The notes: generated from the sequence alone by a model not told the origin. 64,000 bases of DNA from Tupaia tana (GCA_026018925.1 JAKSZU010000011.1:39668641-39732640), one strand, 5' to 3'. Counted from the first letter of the stretch, positions 42,291-53,950 are shown. Made by a program: numbers and translations.

Positions 42291-43284
42291 ATTACTAAAG
42301 GGTCATAAAGACCTTTGCATACTGCCTGACACTTGGTGACAATTTAATATATATTACTTATAATAATATTCCTTGTTTTTATTTCATTTTAATTAATGAT
42401 TTAAACCTCAGCACTATGATGCCTATAATGATGAATATTTGTTCAATTCATGAGCAAACATGAATTTAAAAAGAAATCAAAATTGTCAAGTGGCCTGAGT
42501 TTATTTAAAGCAAACCAACACATTTCAAGACAAACTCTGAGGATATAATTAAATACTCTGCAAGTGACAAATCAAGGAAAGTAAAATAAAAACAAAGATG
42601 TTGTGTGCAAAAAGAAAGAGGGAAAATATTCTCATGCAAAATGGTCTGAATCGATCAGAGCAGATAATGGAATAGAGAGTCCCTTCTCAATGCAAAATCA
42701 ATACTCTGATGGAAGAAAGACTATAGCTCATTTTAAAGTGAGAACACGGGCAGAACAAATAAACTAGGACATGTGTGACAGTGTTAGAAAACAAATTGTG
42801 ACTTGTCACAGGAAGAAAATATCCGCGATTGAACGTGTGACATGGAGGCTTTCCTATAACTTAGAGCACAATGACTTAAGAAAGTAACAGAATGCTGAAA
42901 ACAGCTTAAAAACGCACAAGAAGGAAAGGCAGAGATGGTTAAAAGCAAGACATAGTGAGTGAGGCAGGTTTGATGCCAGATTACCCTGTTTCAGTTATTG
43001 ATCTTGCGTGCCTGCCCATCAGTATCTTTTCTGTTTGCCAGCTAATTCTTGTAACCCATGTGGAGTGGGCGTTCATGAGTTCACACACACACAAACACAT
43101 ACACGCCCTTGAACAGAAAATGAAACCCAGTTCCTTGAGGGCAGAAATCGTAAGTGATCTGGAAACCACTGCACTGACGTGAAAACAGTGTTGTAAGAAT
43201 GGTGAGTGACCTTAATGAAAGTTTGAGAAAAAAATTAAGGATAAATCTTGTATACTTTACAGTCAGTCTATGAAGTGAGATTTA
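42291..43284. other. unassigned single-copy DNA
   Basis: No exon or repeat family recognised. Short CA tract near 43,083-43,095. Confidence 0.5.
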
Positions 43285-43297
43285 TACCTGATGATTT

Positions 43298-43552
43298 TTT
43301 TTTTTTTTTGAGAGGTTTTTGCCATAGGGCATGTACATTCACCAGAAAGTCAGAGAGAGACAGAGAGACAGAAAGCAAGAAATCACCCCCCCAGGGGGGA
43401 TGGCCACGCCTCAATCCCTTTTCTTCCATTCTCCTCTCAGGATCTTGGGCATACACACACAGGTGCCCAGCATGAATTTAAGCCACTGGGTCTGGGATTC
43501 AAACCACTGTGGACTACATGGGAGTCCAGTCACAAAGCCAACTGCTGGTCCC
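43298..43552 (-). mobile_element. type A SINE, antisense
   Basis: T run then the reversed copy. The target-site duplication ATACCTGATGATTT occurs just before the T run (about 43,285-43,298) and just after the head (about 43,554-43,567). Confidence 0.94.
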
Positions 43553-43567
43553 CATACCTGATGATTT

Positions 43568-43935
43568 CTTAAATTATAATAGAATATACATAACATAAAA
43601 TGACCATTTAGCAATTTTTGAATGTATAAAATTCTGTAGCATGAGGTATATTTTCACTGTTGTATAAACATCACATTATGAACCCCCAAAACTTTCATAG
43701 TCCCCAATTAAACCTTTGTACCCATTAAACACTAACACTAGTTCTTCCTTCCCACCACATCCCCAGACCTTGTAAATCACCATTCTGCTTCCTGTTTTTA
43801 TGACTCTAACTACTTTAAATACCTCATACAAGTGGAATTATATAGTATTTGTCTTCTTATGACTGGCTTATTTCATTAGCATAATATCTTCAAGGTATAC
43901 AAATGTTGCAGCATGTGTTAGAAATTCATTCCTTT
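43568..43935 (-). mobile_element. ancient L1 3'UTR/ORF2 end, antisense
   Basis: + strand order AAAATGACCATTTAGCAAT, TTGTACCCATTAAACACTAA, CACCATTCTGCTTCCTG, 'ACCTCATACAAGTGGAATTA', 'GACTGGCTTATTTCATTAGC' is a very characteristic reversed L1M region. Confidence 0.8.
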
Positions 43936-44063
43936 TTTAAAAATTCGCTACAGAGTGTGTGTGCTTGCCAGAGAGAGAAAGTAAGAAAGCACCCACTTCC
44001 ATGGGTTATGGTCATGCTACAATCCCTTCTCCATTTCTCCCTGTCTTTGAGATTTTGGTTGTT
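43936..44063 (-). mobile_element. tRNA-derived SINE, type C, 5'-truncated, antisense
   Basis: CGCTACAGAGTGTGTGTGCT, a GA block, body TACAATCCCTTCTCC and TTTGAGATTTTGG, and then it stops. The head is absent. Confidence 0.8.
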
Positions 44064-44077
44064 ATGTGTTGATTTTC

Positions 44078-44259
44078 CTTTTTTTTTTTTTAAGAATTAT
44101 TTTATTTAACTTTATTTATTATTACTATTCTTTCAGTATTTCCAGACCTAAGGGGGTGGGGGGGGGAGTGAGAAAGCAAGCCTCCAGGTATGGGACTTGA
44201 GCCACTGTCAGCCATGTGGGAGTCCAGCACCCTTAACCACCATGTCATCTGCCAACCCC
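44078..44259 (-). mobile_element. type B SINE, antisense
   Basis: T run and TTTA tail, GTGAGAAAGCAAGCC junction, head with CCATGTGGGAGTCCAGC and CCACCATGTCATCTGCC. A (G)n run lies near 44,154-44,166. Duplication ATGTGTTGRTTTTC at 44,064-44,077 and 44,260-44,273, one mismatch. Confidence 0.93.
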
Positions 44260-44292
44260 ATGTGTTGGTTTTCTTAGTCTATGAAGAAAAAC

Positions 44293-44553
44293 TGGGCTAG
44301 CTGGTGTATGGTGGTTAAGGTGGTTGGATCCCACATGGCCAGCTCTGTGGTTCCAGTCCTGGACCAGTGGCTTGATAACCATTCCAGGTGTGTATGCATG
44401 GGTGCCCAAAATCTAAGAGAAGAATGGAGGAGAAAGGATTATAGTGTGGCCATCTCTTCAGGGGTGCTTTCTCACTTTTCTTCTATCTTTCTTTGTGTCT
44501 CTCCAGCAAGTGCACATGTCCTATAGCAAACTATAAATAAATTAATAAGAGGA
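44293..44553 (+). mobile_element. tRNA-derived SINE, type A/C
   Basis: TGGGCTAGCTGGTGTATGGT head, CATGGGTGCCCAAAATCT body, CT block, CAGCAAGTGCACATGTCC and AAAT tail. Confidence 0.88.
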
Positions 44554-44562
44554 AGAAATCAT

Positions 44563-44845
44563 GTTTTTTTGTTTTGTTTTTGTTTTAAATTTACTAGAGG
44601 GAACATGGGCTCACCAGATAGAGAAACAGAGAAACTGAGAGAGAAAGAAGAAGGAGGAGAAGGAGAAAGCATTTCTCAATGGGGTGTGGCCACATTGCAA
44701 TCCTTTTGCCTTTATTTCTTCTTATTGGGATTTGCACACACATGCATCTGGCACATTTTACAAGCCACCAGGGCTGGGATTCAAACCACACAGTTGGCCA
44801 TATGGAATCCAGCTGCTTTAACCACCAAGTCACAAAGCTGGCCTA
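44563..44845 (-). mobile_element. tRNA-derived SINE, type C, antisense
   Basis: T/G-rich tail, GAGGGAACATGGGCTCACC, GA block with GAAGAAGGAGGAGAAGG, body, and head CCATATGGAATCCAGCTGC. Confidence 0.85.
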
Positions 44846-44849
44846 CAGA

Positions 44850-45288
44850 AACAATTTTTGTCTCTGCAAATTTATTCATTTTGCTGTTCTATTGTATTTC
44901 CTTGTATGGTCTCCTTTTATGGGTTTAGGACTTCCATAACTCATCATTGACTTACTAATGTCTTATGGATTGACGGGAAAGGAACTCATGATCTTCCACA
45001 TGGACCCAGCTTCACCTGAGCATCACCTGACTACTGTGCCACTGAGCTGACACTGAACTATTTAATGCTCATGACAATCATGTGAATTCAGTTTGTTCTA
45101 TGTGAAATCTGTCTATGCGGAATCTGTTTAGAAAAAAAAAAAAAAAAACAGAGAAAATGAATCTCAGATAAATGATAAAATTTGCCTGAAACAATGCAAC
45201 AGAGCCAGAATTTTAAATTAGTTTTGTTTTCATATTAGATAATATTTTAAAATCTCTGTACTCTTCTATTGTACCTCATTGATTTAAG
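44850..45288. other. unassigned single-copy DNA
   Basis: The part 44,990-45,060 has faint similarity to a reversed SINE head (TGTGCCACTGAGCTGAC) but is too weak to call. A run lies near 45,133-45,149. Confidence 0.4.
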
Positions 45289-45304
45289 AATATATATATA
45301 ATAT

Positions 45305-45590
45305 GGGGACAAGCAGTTAGCATAATGGCTATCTCGCTGGACTCCCACGTAGTTGACCGCAGTTTGAGTCCTGGACCCGGTGGCTTAAAACTCATGCCGG
45401 GTGTATGTGCGTGCGTGCCCAAGATCCCGAGAGGAGAAAGGAGGAGAAGGGATTGTGGCGTGGCCATCCCCCCGGGTGGGGTGATTTCTCGCTTTCTGTC
45501 TCTCTCTCTCTCTCTCTGTCTGGTGAACCCATGCGCCCTATAGCAAAACAAACAAACAAACAAACAAAAACTCTCTCAAAAAAAGGAAAA
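45305..45590 (+). mobile_element. type A SINE, AAAC tail
   Basis: Full length. After CCATGCGCCCTATAGCAAA the tail holds an AAAC repeat before CTCTCTCAAAAAAAGG. Flanked by ATATATAATATG on both sides, but this is in AT-rich sequence, so the duplication is only probable. Confidence 0.93.
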
Positions 45591-45700
45591 CAATATATAT
45601 AATATGATATATTACATATTATATATAGATATATAGCATGTAGAGATATATAGAGATACTATATATACACACATATATAGATATACACACATGCATGCAC
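45591..45700. repeat. (TA)/(CA) microsatellite
   Basis: Irregular ATAT and ACAC tracts. Confidence 0.85.
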
Positions 45701-45773
45701 ACACAATTCCTGGATCACATTTGTGACAAGCAGTTTGTAGATATTGTTTAGAAAATAGTCTAGTCTGACAAAG

Positions 45774-46014
45774 GGGCCAGGTAGAGTTGCAACAGTAACA
45801 CAAATGAATCCACATGAAAAGATCCCAGGTTCGCATCCCAGGGCCTCCCTGTGCACCTGGAAAACATTTGCACTTGCCTATGATCCAGGTTGACTAAGGC
45901 TCGGTGGCAGGTTGTGGCATCAAGACCCCAATGAGATCTTTCTCTCTTTTTCTGTTTCTTCTTTTTTTTCTCTATGTCTCTTTCTCTCTCTTGTGGAAGA
46001 CATAAATAAGGTTA
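45774..46014 (+). mobile_element. SINE, type D
   Basis: GGGGCCAGGTAGAGTTGCAA head, B-box-like GGTTCGCATCCC, CCTATGATCCAGGTTGAC, 'GGCATCAAGACCCCAATG', CT block, GTGGAAGACATAAATAAGG end. The B box is better kept here than in other type D copies. Confidence 0.87.
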
Positions 46015-46030
46015 AAAATAAAATAGTCTG

Positions 46031-46287
46031 GGACCAGCAGATGGTGTAATGGTTATATCACTGGACTCCCACGTAGTCAAATGCAGTTCAAGTCCTGACT
46101 TTGGAGGTTTGAAACACACTGGCCATGTGTGTGTGCATGCCCAAAATCCTGAGAAGAGAGTGGAGGAGAAGGGATCATGGCATGACCATTCCCCATAGGG
46201 TGTGATTTCTTGCTTTCTGTCTCTCTGTCTCTCTCTGTCTGGTGAGTGCACATGCCCTATAGCAAAAATCTCTTAAAAATAAAAATT
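46031..46287 (+). mobile_element. type A SINE
   Basis: Full length. Perfect 16-bp duplication AAAATAAAATAGTCTG at 46,015-46,030 and 46,288-46,303, inserted at the A-rich end of the type D copy. Confidence 0.96.
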
Positions 46288-46303
46288 AAAATAAAATAGT
46301 CTG

Positions 46304-48035
46304 ACAGAGTTAGACTTGTAACTCTAACAGATGATTAACTATAAACATTTCTCCATTTTATACCCTGGACGATATGGGATGTATGCAAATATTTGCCTTT
46401 CTTATACATATCTACATTATCGCTGCTACCCTAAAAATTCATATAAATGTGTATAAGGAAAAAATATCTAACATGATTTAAGCATTTAATTGTTCTGTTG
46501 AACAGTTTTCTAATCATGATGAGGACTCATGCCATAAATTTTTGGAGGAAAGTTCTTTATAGGTTTATGTTGCTATATTTATCAGTTAGGCTGAAGGCAG
46601 GAAAGAACGGAGATAATTATGTATTTATAATGTTTACTCCAGTAATAAGCTATGTGACTACTAAAATTCTAGCCAACTCCTCTGTTTTAAAGTTTCCACA
46701 ACCCTCTAATGTATTAGTCCTTTGTGGTTGCAATTGATACATAATTTTATGCTTTATTATTCAGTAGATCTTCTTAAGTAACATTCTTACTGCCTGGGCC
46801 AATGGTAAAGATCTATTGATAGATGACAAATCTCTTTGTGATTTTGTTGAGCGTTTTAAAGTGAACTCATGTAAATCTGGCACAAAAGCAAGATGTTTTG
46901 TCTACTTTGTAAATGTTCAACTAGTGAAAAGAAAAAAGCAACTCCCAATGCGTGTAAGTGAATTACTCGGATCTCTGGCCCACGCTACATAAGCTATCAG
47001 GATTATTATTGATATAATTTGGTTCACTGTGCACAAATGTCAGGGGTAGTAAGTTTCTGGGAGTCATCAATACTTGATCAGCTTTTGCCTGCAAATCACA
47101 GAGCCAGTGTACCTGGGAAAACAGCATAATACAATCATCAGTGATATAATCGGTATATTTTGTTCTTAGACTCTCTCATTTGGTTACTGAGAAAAATATC
47201 TCATTAAGAAAACCATGTAGTGAAGTAGAATTGGATTGCCATTTTGAGGTCTGATTGCTTTCAGGAACCAAGGAAGTGGAATTCAAAGGCCAAAGTTCAG
47301 TACCAACTGAAACTGGAGGAGTCCCTAGGCGGCGATCAAGTGCCCAGTGGAAAAGGGAGTGATGGATGCTGACCAGGGGGTCTGAGCATGTTCCAGGCAT
47401 GTCCCCGTGCAAATGGAGTCAGCTGGAGGTGTGATGGTGAAGGCTGGTGGATCCCACGTGGCCCGCTGTGCAGCATTCATCGGGAAATGCTTTTTTATTT
47501 ACACTAGTTGAGCATTTACAAAACAGCCAACTCTCTGGGTCTTTCTGTTTGCACCCTGCTGTGTGCAAACCATGATGAATACAAAAAAAGGTAGGGTTTG
47601 AACCCCTATGAAAGCAGCAGCTTGACCCCTAATTGGGGAGAAGTTACCTTTGGAGCAGCTGCTCCATGTTTTGCACAAAAAAAAATAAAGGTCTGCTGTG
47701 TTACACTGAACTTGGTCTCATTGTGTAAAGGGCACTGCGTAGAACAGGACCTCTGCAGTTCTGACCTGCAAGGGTCAGGTTGGTAAACATTTCACTCTGC
47801 TATTAGATAGAAATTAGTCTCCAATAACCAAAATGCACATCGACTATGGGTGAAGTTCTCTGAGAGATAGTCAAGATACAAATGAATTTGAACTGGCCAA
47901 AACTATATGAAATTTTATGACAAGATTTCAAGTCCCACAAAGAATACATATAACGTGTGATGTTATGGGGCAATGACCAATCAGTCTAAAGAAAGAATCA
48001 AGCACTCAGGGACGATAATGAGATCATGGCTTTCA
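46304..48035. other. repeat-poor single-copy island
   Basis: No exon with recognisable protein similarity seen. A possible SINE head remnant (GGCTGGTGGATCCCACGTGG) lies near 47,443-47,462. Confidence 0.45.
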
Positions 48036-48039
48036 TATT

Positions 48040-48317
48040 TTATTTATTTATTTATTTATTTAAAATTTGCCAAAGTGCTTGCCAGAAAGAGTAAGAGAGG
48101 GAATGTGAGAAAGCACCTTCCAGGGAATGGCCACACCATGATTCCTTCTCCTCCATTTCTCCCTCCTATGGGAATTTTGGGTATGCTTGCACAAGGGCTT
48201 GGAATGTTTTCCCCACCACAGTACCTGGGACTTGAACCATACAGTTGCCATCTGGGATCCAGCTGCCTGAACACCACCACTGACTAGCCCTTAATTAATT
48301 AATTAATTAATTAATTT
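48040..48317 (-). mobile_element. tRNA-derived SINE, type C, antisense
   Basis: TTTA tail, a GA block, ATGGCCACACCATGATTCC body and head CATCTGGGATCCAGCTGCC. An (AATT)n tract follows at 48,293-48,317. Confidence 0.87.
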
Positions 48318-49335
48318 TAACCCTGAGATCATCATCTTTTTCACACTCCAACTCCAAAGAAGTAGAATGCCTGGGACAGTTTGACAAGGGGTATATCGTC
48401 TTAACAATTAAGGTGAAGAAATCAAGACAACCTTACTGTAGTGTTTGTATTATGCTACACAAATGGGTGTGAAGTCACCTTCCACTTGAAAGCAAAACAG
48501 CAGAGTCAAAGATCAATGATTCAAAGCTAATTAAAGAAGTTACTGATTGTAATGACGTGCCCTAGGTAAGGGGTTAACTGCAAAGGACTAAAAATATCAT
48601 AGTTTGATCAGATAGAATTGCACAAAGAAAGGTAAGCAGAACCATAAAATGCCAGACATATTAAAATTCACTCTGTTTATTAGAAAAATAAATTGTATTC
48701 TGGAGTTCAATAAAAACCTAATTAAGGTTGATTTTGGCTGGGCTTCACTGTTATTGCAACTATTGTTACTTATTAATTGTTCTCTGGGGTCCAGAAATCT
48801 TTTTACAGCGTGGGGTATCTGAAATCTTAAATTTCCTAGAGAGTAGTAATTGGATACGGGGCTTAAAAAAATTTGAAAATGTCCAAAATGCTAATGAAAA
48901 CTGTACCTTTATGCACGATCAGACTGTACGGACTAATTAAAACATCAGGTTTCTTTGCTTTGGGGTAGAATTATATCTATTCACTATGGGAAAACTGACT
49001 TACCTCAGCTATTTGTGTTATAGGTCATCTATTAATAAAAAGGAGAAGCAAATTAAGTATCCCCTAAACATCACAGTTTGACAGTCAAGACTTTTCTAAA
49101 CATGGGATCTATCCATGAGTGGGAATAACAGAGGGAATATCTGTTAATGAGAATATCTCTAAAATTCTTTTAAAGCTTGTTCAAATTTTATGTAACCTAA
49201 ATTCTTCCAACTACTTACAATCTCTTTGTATTTTTTATGCTACAAAGACTTTGCCTTGTGCTATTTACTTGAGTGAAATTTCAATAAAGGAAGATTAAAT
49301 AGTGAAAAAATTTCATTAATCCAATGTTATAAAAT
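48318..49335. other. repeat-poor single-copy island
   Basis: No repeat family seen. 48,480-48,960 is dense in TAAT core motifs (for example GCTAATTAAAG, CTAATTAAGG, GACTAATTAAAAC). Confidence 0.45.
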
Positions 49336-49348
49336 CATTTACCCTGTT

Positions 49349-49609
49349 GGGACTAGCAGTTAGCATAACGGCTATGTTGCTGGACTCCCACGTAGTCAAC
49401 CGCGGTTTGAGTCCCGGATCCGGTGGCTTAAACTCACGCCGGGCGCATGTGCGTGCGTGCCCAAGATCCCAAGAGGAGAATGGAGGAGAAGGGATTGCGG
49501 CATGGCCATCCCCCCTGGGGGGTGATTTTTCTCTTTCTGTCTCTCTGTCTCTCTCTGTCTGTCTGGCGAGTGCACGTGCCCTATAGCAAAAACCTCTCCA
49601 AAAAAAATT
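49349..49609 (+). mobile_element. type A SINE
   Basis: Full length. Duplication CAYTTACCCTGTT at 49,336-49,348 and 49,610-49,622, one mismatch. Confidence 0.95.
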
Positions 49610-49622
49610 CACTTACCCTGTT

Positions 49623-49831
49623 ATGGAAACAGTGAAATTTTAGTTCTAAATTATTTGCACTGCATTTCTTGACTTATGTCACCTGGCAGTTTACTGAACA
49701 GAGGTTTTGCCTTTTAGTTATGTGAATAAGCTTATAAAAGCTCAAAAGACAGGTGAAGAAACTTAAAGTTACCAAGCACAGTAGTATCTGGTCACTTCCT
49801 AACAAATGATGCAGAAGTTCCCATTGATTTG

Positions 49832-49866
<35 letters not shown>

Positions 49867-50055
49867 CCTGAAGAGAACCTGGATAAAACTCTGTAGTTGT
49901 CCATCCCACTTCCTCTAGAGGTTAGGCAAACTCACCAAAAATCTCTGTCTGCAGCAAAGAGCGTAAACACTTGGCATCCTGTCAGTGTCTTCAACAGAAC
50001 GAGGTTTGAACAACCAGTGTAAGGTACTAAGAACTATAAAAAATAAAAATAAAAA
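49623..50055. other. unassigned DNA with a 33-T run
   Basis: The T run at 49,834-49,866 has no recognisable SINE body on its 3' side. Nothing else recognised. Confidence 0.5.
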
Positions 50056-50071
50056 CAAAACAACAGTAATT

Positions 50072-50321
50072 TTTTTTTTTTTTTTTTTGAGAGAGAGATT
50101 TTTGCTATAGGGCACACGTGCTCGCCAGAGAGACAGAAAAAAAAAAAAATCACTTCCTGGGGAGATGATCATGCCGCAGTCTCTTCTTCATTCTCCACTT
50201 GGGATTTTGAATATGTACATACATATGCCTGGTGTGAGCTTTAAGCCACCAGGTCCTGATTCAAGCCATGGTCAACTACGTGAGAGTCTAGCAATGTAAC
50301 CATTACACCATATGCTGGTCC
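50072..50321 (-). mobile_element. type A SINE, antisense
   Basis: The CT block is shortened and replaced by an A run near 50,138-50,150. Duplication CAAAACAACAGTAATT at 50,056-50,071 and 50,322-50,337. Confidence 0.94.
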
Positions 50322-50365
50322 CAAAACAACAGTAATTCTATTTAAACCATGGACAACTAATTCTT

Positions 50366-50554
50366 TTTAAAAAATAATTATTTATTTTATTATTATTATT
50401 ATTTAAATTTGCTTTAGAGCATGGGTGCTCATCAGAGAAAAACAGAGAGAAAGAGACAGAGAATGTGAGAAAGCAAGTCACCAGGTCTGAGACTTGAACC
50501 ACAGGTGACCATGTGAGTCCATAGCCCTAACCACCCCACCAACTGCTGGCCCCT
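50366..50554 (-). mobile_element. type B/C SINE, antisense
   Basis: TTA-rich tail, GA block, GAAAGCAAGTCACCAGGTC junction and head CCATGTGAGTCCATAGCCC. Duplication CATGGACAACTRATTCTT at 50,348-50,365 and 50,555-50,572, one mismatch. Confidence 0.93.
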
Positions 50555-50687
50555 CATGGACAACTGATTCTTATAAAAAAATTTTTATAGATTCCAAAGC
50601 TATTTCAGGATGCATAATCCCCCTTTTTACTGTTTTTGCTTTTGCAGTTGATGAAGACCCTTATTTCTTTCCTCTAAATTATCACAG

Positions 50688-50905
50688 TGCTGTGTGTGCT
50701 CATCAGAGAGACTGGAGAGAAAGGGAGAAAGCACCCCTCAATGGGATGTGACCATGCCACAATTCCTTCTTCTTCACTTCTCTGTCCTTTCAGAATGTGG
50801 GATACACATGCCAAGAATGTTTTTTGAGCCACCAGTGCTAGTATTTGGACTGCAGTAAACCATGTGGCACCAAGGTCTCTTAACCTCTAGATCACCAGGC
50901 TGGTC
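50688..50905 (-). mobile_element. tRNA-derived SINE, type C, antisense, no obvious tail
   Basis: GTGCTGTGTGTGCTCATCAG, CTCAATGGGATGTGACC, head 'CCATGTGGCACCAAGG' and 'CTAGATCACCAGGCTGG'. Confidence 0.82.
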
Positions 50906-51841
50906 TGAGCCACTTAATTCTAATCTTGATCTTTCAATTGCTTTGCATTTGACATATATGTCTGCCATGTTACTTCATCTGGCCTGTGATTCTTAACCAG
51001 CAGTTTCATTATCTGATGATTAAAGTTGGTAAACATTGATTTATCCTGTGTTACTTCATTAAGCTTACATGCCAGGACATAAGAACTGTTTTCTACTATC
51101 TGGGTGTACACTTGTAAAGTTTCTGGGCTTCAGCTTGCAAAAAGTGCTTTGTAAATCTTCCACATGCTTTATTTTCCTATTTGTTCTTTTGCTCAACTGA
51201 GAGAACTGATAGAATTTTTCTTTTATTACAACGAATAATCACAAACTGCACACTGAGAGCTTTCTTTTTAATTTACAGTAGCTCCACCGAAAGCGAGGCA
51301 TTTTTTCCCACACCATTTCTTTTTCCAGAGGAGAGGAAATTTTGTTTTGCTTAACTGCAATCCTTTGGTGCAAGTTTTCTCAGTTGTGTTGTGTCAAGGA
51401 GGAAAAATAATTCAGAAAGCATGCATCACCTCAAAACTTACAGCTCAGCTTTGGGCTCGAAATATAATTGTTTATAGCACATGCTAAAATGGTAAAACGC
51501 TACTCTCCGATCATCAAAATAAAGAATTCCTGATATTCTCCAATGTAAAGGAAACCGGGTCAGCAAGAGAGAAGTTAAGAAAATCGCTACCTGATTTTTA
51601 TTTATTTATTTATTTATTTATTTGCAAAAATCTCTGCTGTAGGAATCTTTTATTGAAGGAAAAGACTGATGTAGATTCCTTTATGGTTCAGCTTTGCAAC
51701 ACTGTAGCTATGAGACTTTCCCATTTTATTTTTTTTATGAAATATCACTAATATGTTATGACTATGAAAAAATATAAATATAAACAGAAGATCCTCAACT
51801 TAGGGGAATTACCAACAAAGAAATGGGAGGGGGCATTGAAA
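50906..51841. other. repeat-poor single-copy island
   Basis: No repeat family apart from TTTA repeats near 51,598-51,622. 51,120-51,590 has no repeat signature and could be conserved noncoding DNA. Confidence 0.45.
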
Positions 51842-51856
51842 TCTCATGGCTTTTTA

Positions 51857-51987
51857 AAAACTTATTATTTTATTTATTGCCAGAGAGAGAGAGAGAAAGA
51901 GAGAGCACCAACATCAGTGGGACATGGTCACACTGAAATCCTTATTTCTTCCATTTCTCCATCCCATTAGGATTCAAGCACACACAA

Positions 51988-52026
<39 letters not shown>

Positions 52027-52106
52027 GTGTTTTCAAACTCCACTCAGCTATGTGGAATCTGTCTTTCTATACACAACACTTAGTCATTGTGCTACCAAGC
52101 CTTCCC
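51857..52106 (-). mobile_element. tRNA-derived SINE, type C, antisense
   Basis: Short GA block, CACTGAAATCCTTATTTC body, an internal CA microsatellite (about 51,990-52,024), and head CTATGTGGAATCTGTC. Duplication TCTCATRGCTTTTTA at 51,842-51,856 and 52,107-52,121, one mismatch. Confidence 0.92.
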
Positions 52107-52121
52107 TCTCATAGCTTTTTA

Positions 52122-53190
52122 TTAACAATAAGGTTTGAAAAATACACAAGAGCAAGTTCCTTTCCAGACCTTGGATATATATCTTGTATTTCCAGATCTA
52201 GAATAAGGTAAAAAAAATGTCCTGCAGGTGGAATAATATAGAACGATACTCAGAGCAGCAGAAAGCCCTGTGTATTTTAATAAGGGTACAAATAAGATGG
52301 GTAAAAGAAGAGGAAAGATAATGCAAAAAAACTGAGACAGGACAAAGAAGGAAAAATTTAATCCACCACAAATAAAGAATCTTGTTGGCCTCTTTATGTT
52401 CATTCTCCATAAAACAACTCTAGGTAAGAGCCTAGGATATTACCTTTGGAATAAATGAGACACATTCCCAAATTTCACTAGGAAAAATTCAGTTTCAATT
52501 TATTTTATATACTTTATAAAAAATAGATTTGGTGGAGTTCTGCAAGTTTTAGCAATTGCCTAATAAGTTCCCTAGCCTATTTCAAATTCAATATACAGTA
52601 TTTCTGGAAAGTATTAAGTATGATAATTATACTGCCCATATATTCTCCTTTAATGTTTGCAATAACCAAAGGGAAATTAATGCAAGAAAAGAAATATAGA
52701 AAATAATACTTTTCTTCTTAGACATCTCTCTCTAAGAGAGATTCTGGGCACTAGCTATAAATTACTATACCCATTTAAAGTGTTATGAAAATAAAAACCA
52801 GTAGGCAGCAAATGGAGATTTGTGCCACGCAGACTATACTGCAGAAATAAATAGCTTTCCACAATGAAGGCATTCCTATTTAGAAAAAATAATCCCAACT
52901 ATTTTCTTCTATATTTGTACAGCAATGTTGTCCTGACCTTCATCCACACTGAGAGTTCAGTAATATTTTCATTTATATCTTCTCTCTATAGGGACAAATG
53001 ATTCTAACCTTGAAATTTCAGTTTCTTTATGAAACATAACTTTATAAATACTTCAAACACTTACATTTGTAGCAACAAATGTTCCAATATGAATATAAAA
53101 CAGTAATCGCTGTCAAAAACAACAATACGTAGCTTGAACCAGAGGATAAGAGTCCTTCTATGCATAGAATCACTGTCAATTTTCAGAAAC
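52122..53190. other. unassigned single-copy DNA
   Basis: Nothing recognised. Confidence 0.5.
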
Positions 53191-53192
53191 AC

Positions 53193-53273
53193 TGGGTTGT
53201 CGGGAAAGTCGCGATGTATTTTGCACAGAAAAACATGGAAAAATATGTCAGGACTTTCCCTATGACCTAACAA
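53193..53273. mobile_element. mariner-like MITE, copy 1
   Basis: About 80 bp with inverted ends: the left arm GGGTTGTCGGGAAAGTC pairs with the right end GACTTTCCCTATGACCTAAC after small gaps. The centre is A/T-rich, with a palindromic GTCATATTTTTCCATG-type inner arm. It resembles the element at 55,446 in both arms, so this is a family and not a chance palindrome. Confidence 0.7.
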
Positions 53274-53500
53274 TTTACATATAGTATTGCTGAAAGTTAA
53301 AGCATACTAACTATTCCTTAGATAGTCTGTATAAAGTAAATGGTCAATTATAACTTTCAATGAAACTATAATTATTTCTTATTAGCTGAACTTTGAATTT
53401 GTAAAGCTATTAATATTTACTAGCAACTGTAAGCATTTGCTAATTCAACTTATTTATAACCATCATTACTAACACAAATAATTTAAAAACTTTTAATTTG

Positions 53501-53726
53501 GGGCCAGCTCGTGGCATGGTAATTAAGGTAGCTGGATCCCCCAGGGCCAACTGTGTGGTTTGAGCCCCACACCTTGTGGCTTGAGGAGCACACTGGATAT
53601 GTGTGTATGCCCAAAGTCTCAAAAAGAGGGAAACATGCTAAGAAGGGATTTCAGCATGACATTTTCCAATGGGGGAGTGCTTTCTCATTTTCTTTCATTC
53701 TCTCTTTTTCTTTTTCTCTCTCTCTC

Positions 53727-53761
<35 letters not shown>

Positions 53762-53823
53762 GTCTCTCTCTCTCTCTCTGTCTCTCTTAAGCAAGCTCAT
53801 GTACCATCTGGTAAAATTAAAAA
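53501..53823 (+). mobile_element. tRNA-derived SINE, type C, expanded CT block
   Basis: GGGGCCAGCTCGTGGCATGG head, B-box region GGTTTGAGCCC, 'GTATGCCCAAAGTCTC' body, a CT microsatellite at about 53,697-53,788, AAGCAAGCTCATGTACCATC and an A-rich end. Confidence 0.88.
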
Positions 53824-53859
53824 AGAAAAACTTCAACTCCATCTACTTACATGTTTGTT

Positions 53860-53950
53860 TCACAAACATACATTGAGCAATTTGTACTGGTTAGGTACTA
53901 TTCCAGGCCCAGGAGAAATACAGATAAACAATAACAATTATTATTTGTTT
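53860..53950 (-). mobile_element. L2-like fragment, antisense
   Basis: ACATTGAGCAATTTGTACTG, 'GGTACTATTCCAGGCCCAGG' and 'GAAATACAGATAAACAATAA' give the reversed L2 3' end. Confidence 0.55.

Noticed and set aside
53560-53842. Serine/leucine-rich frames like a membrane protein
   Set aside because: They come from the CT microsatellite inside a SINE.
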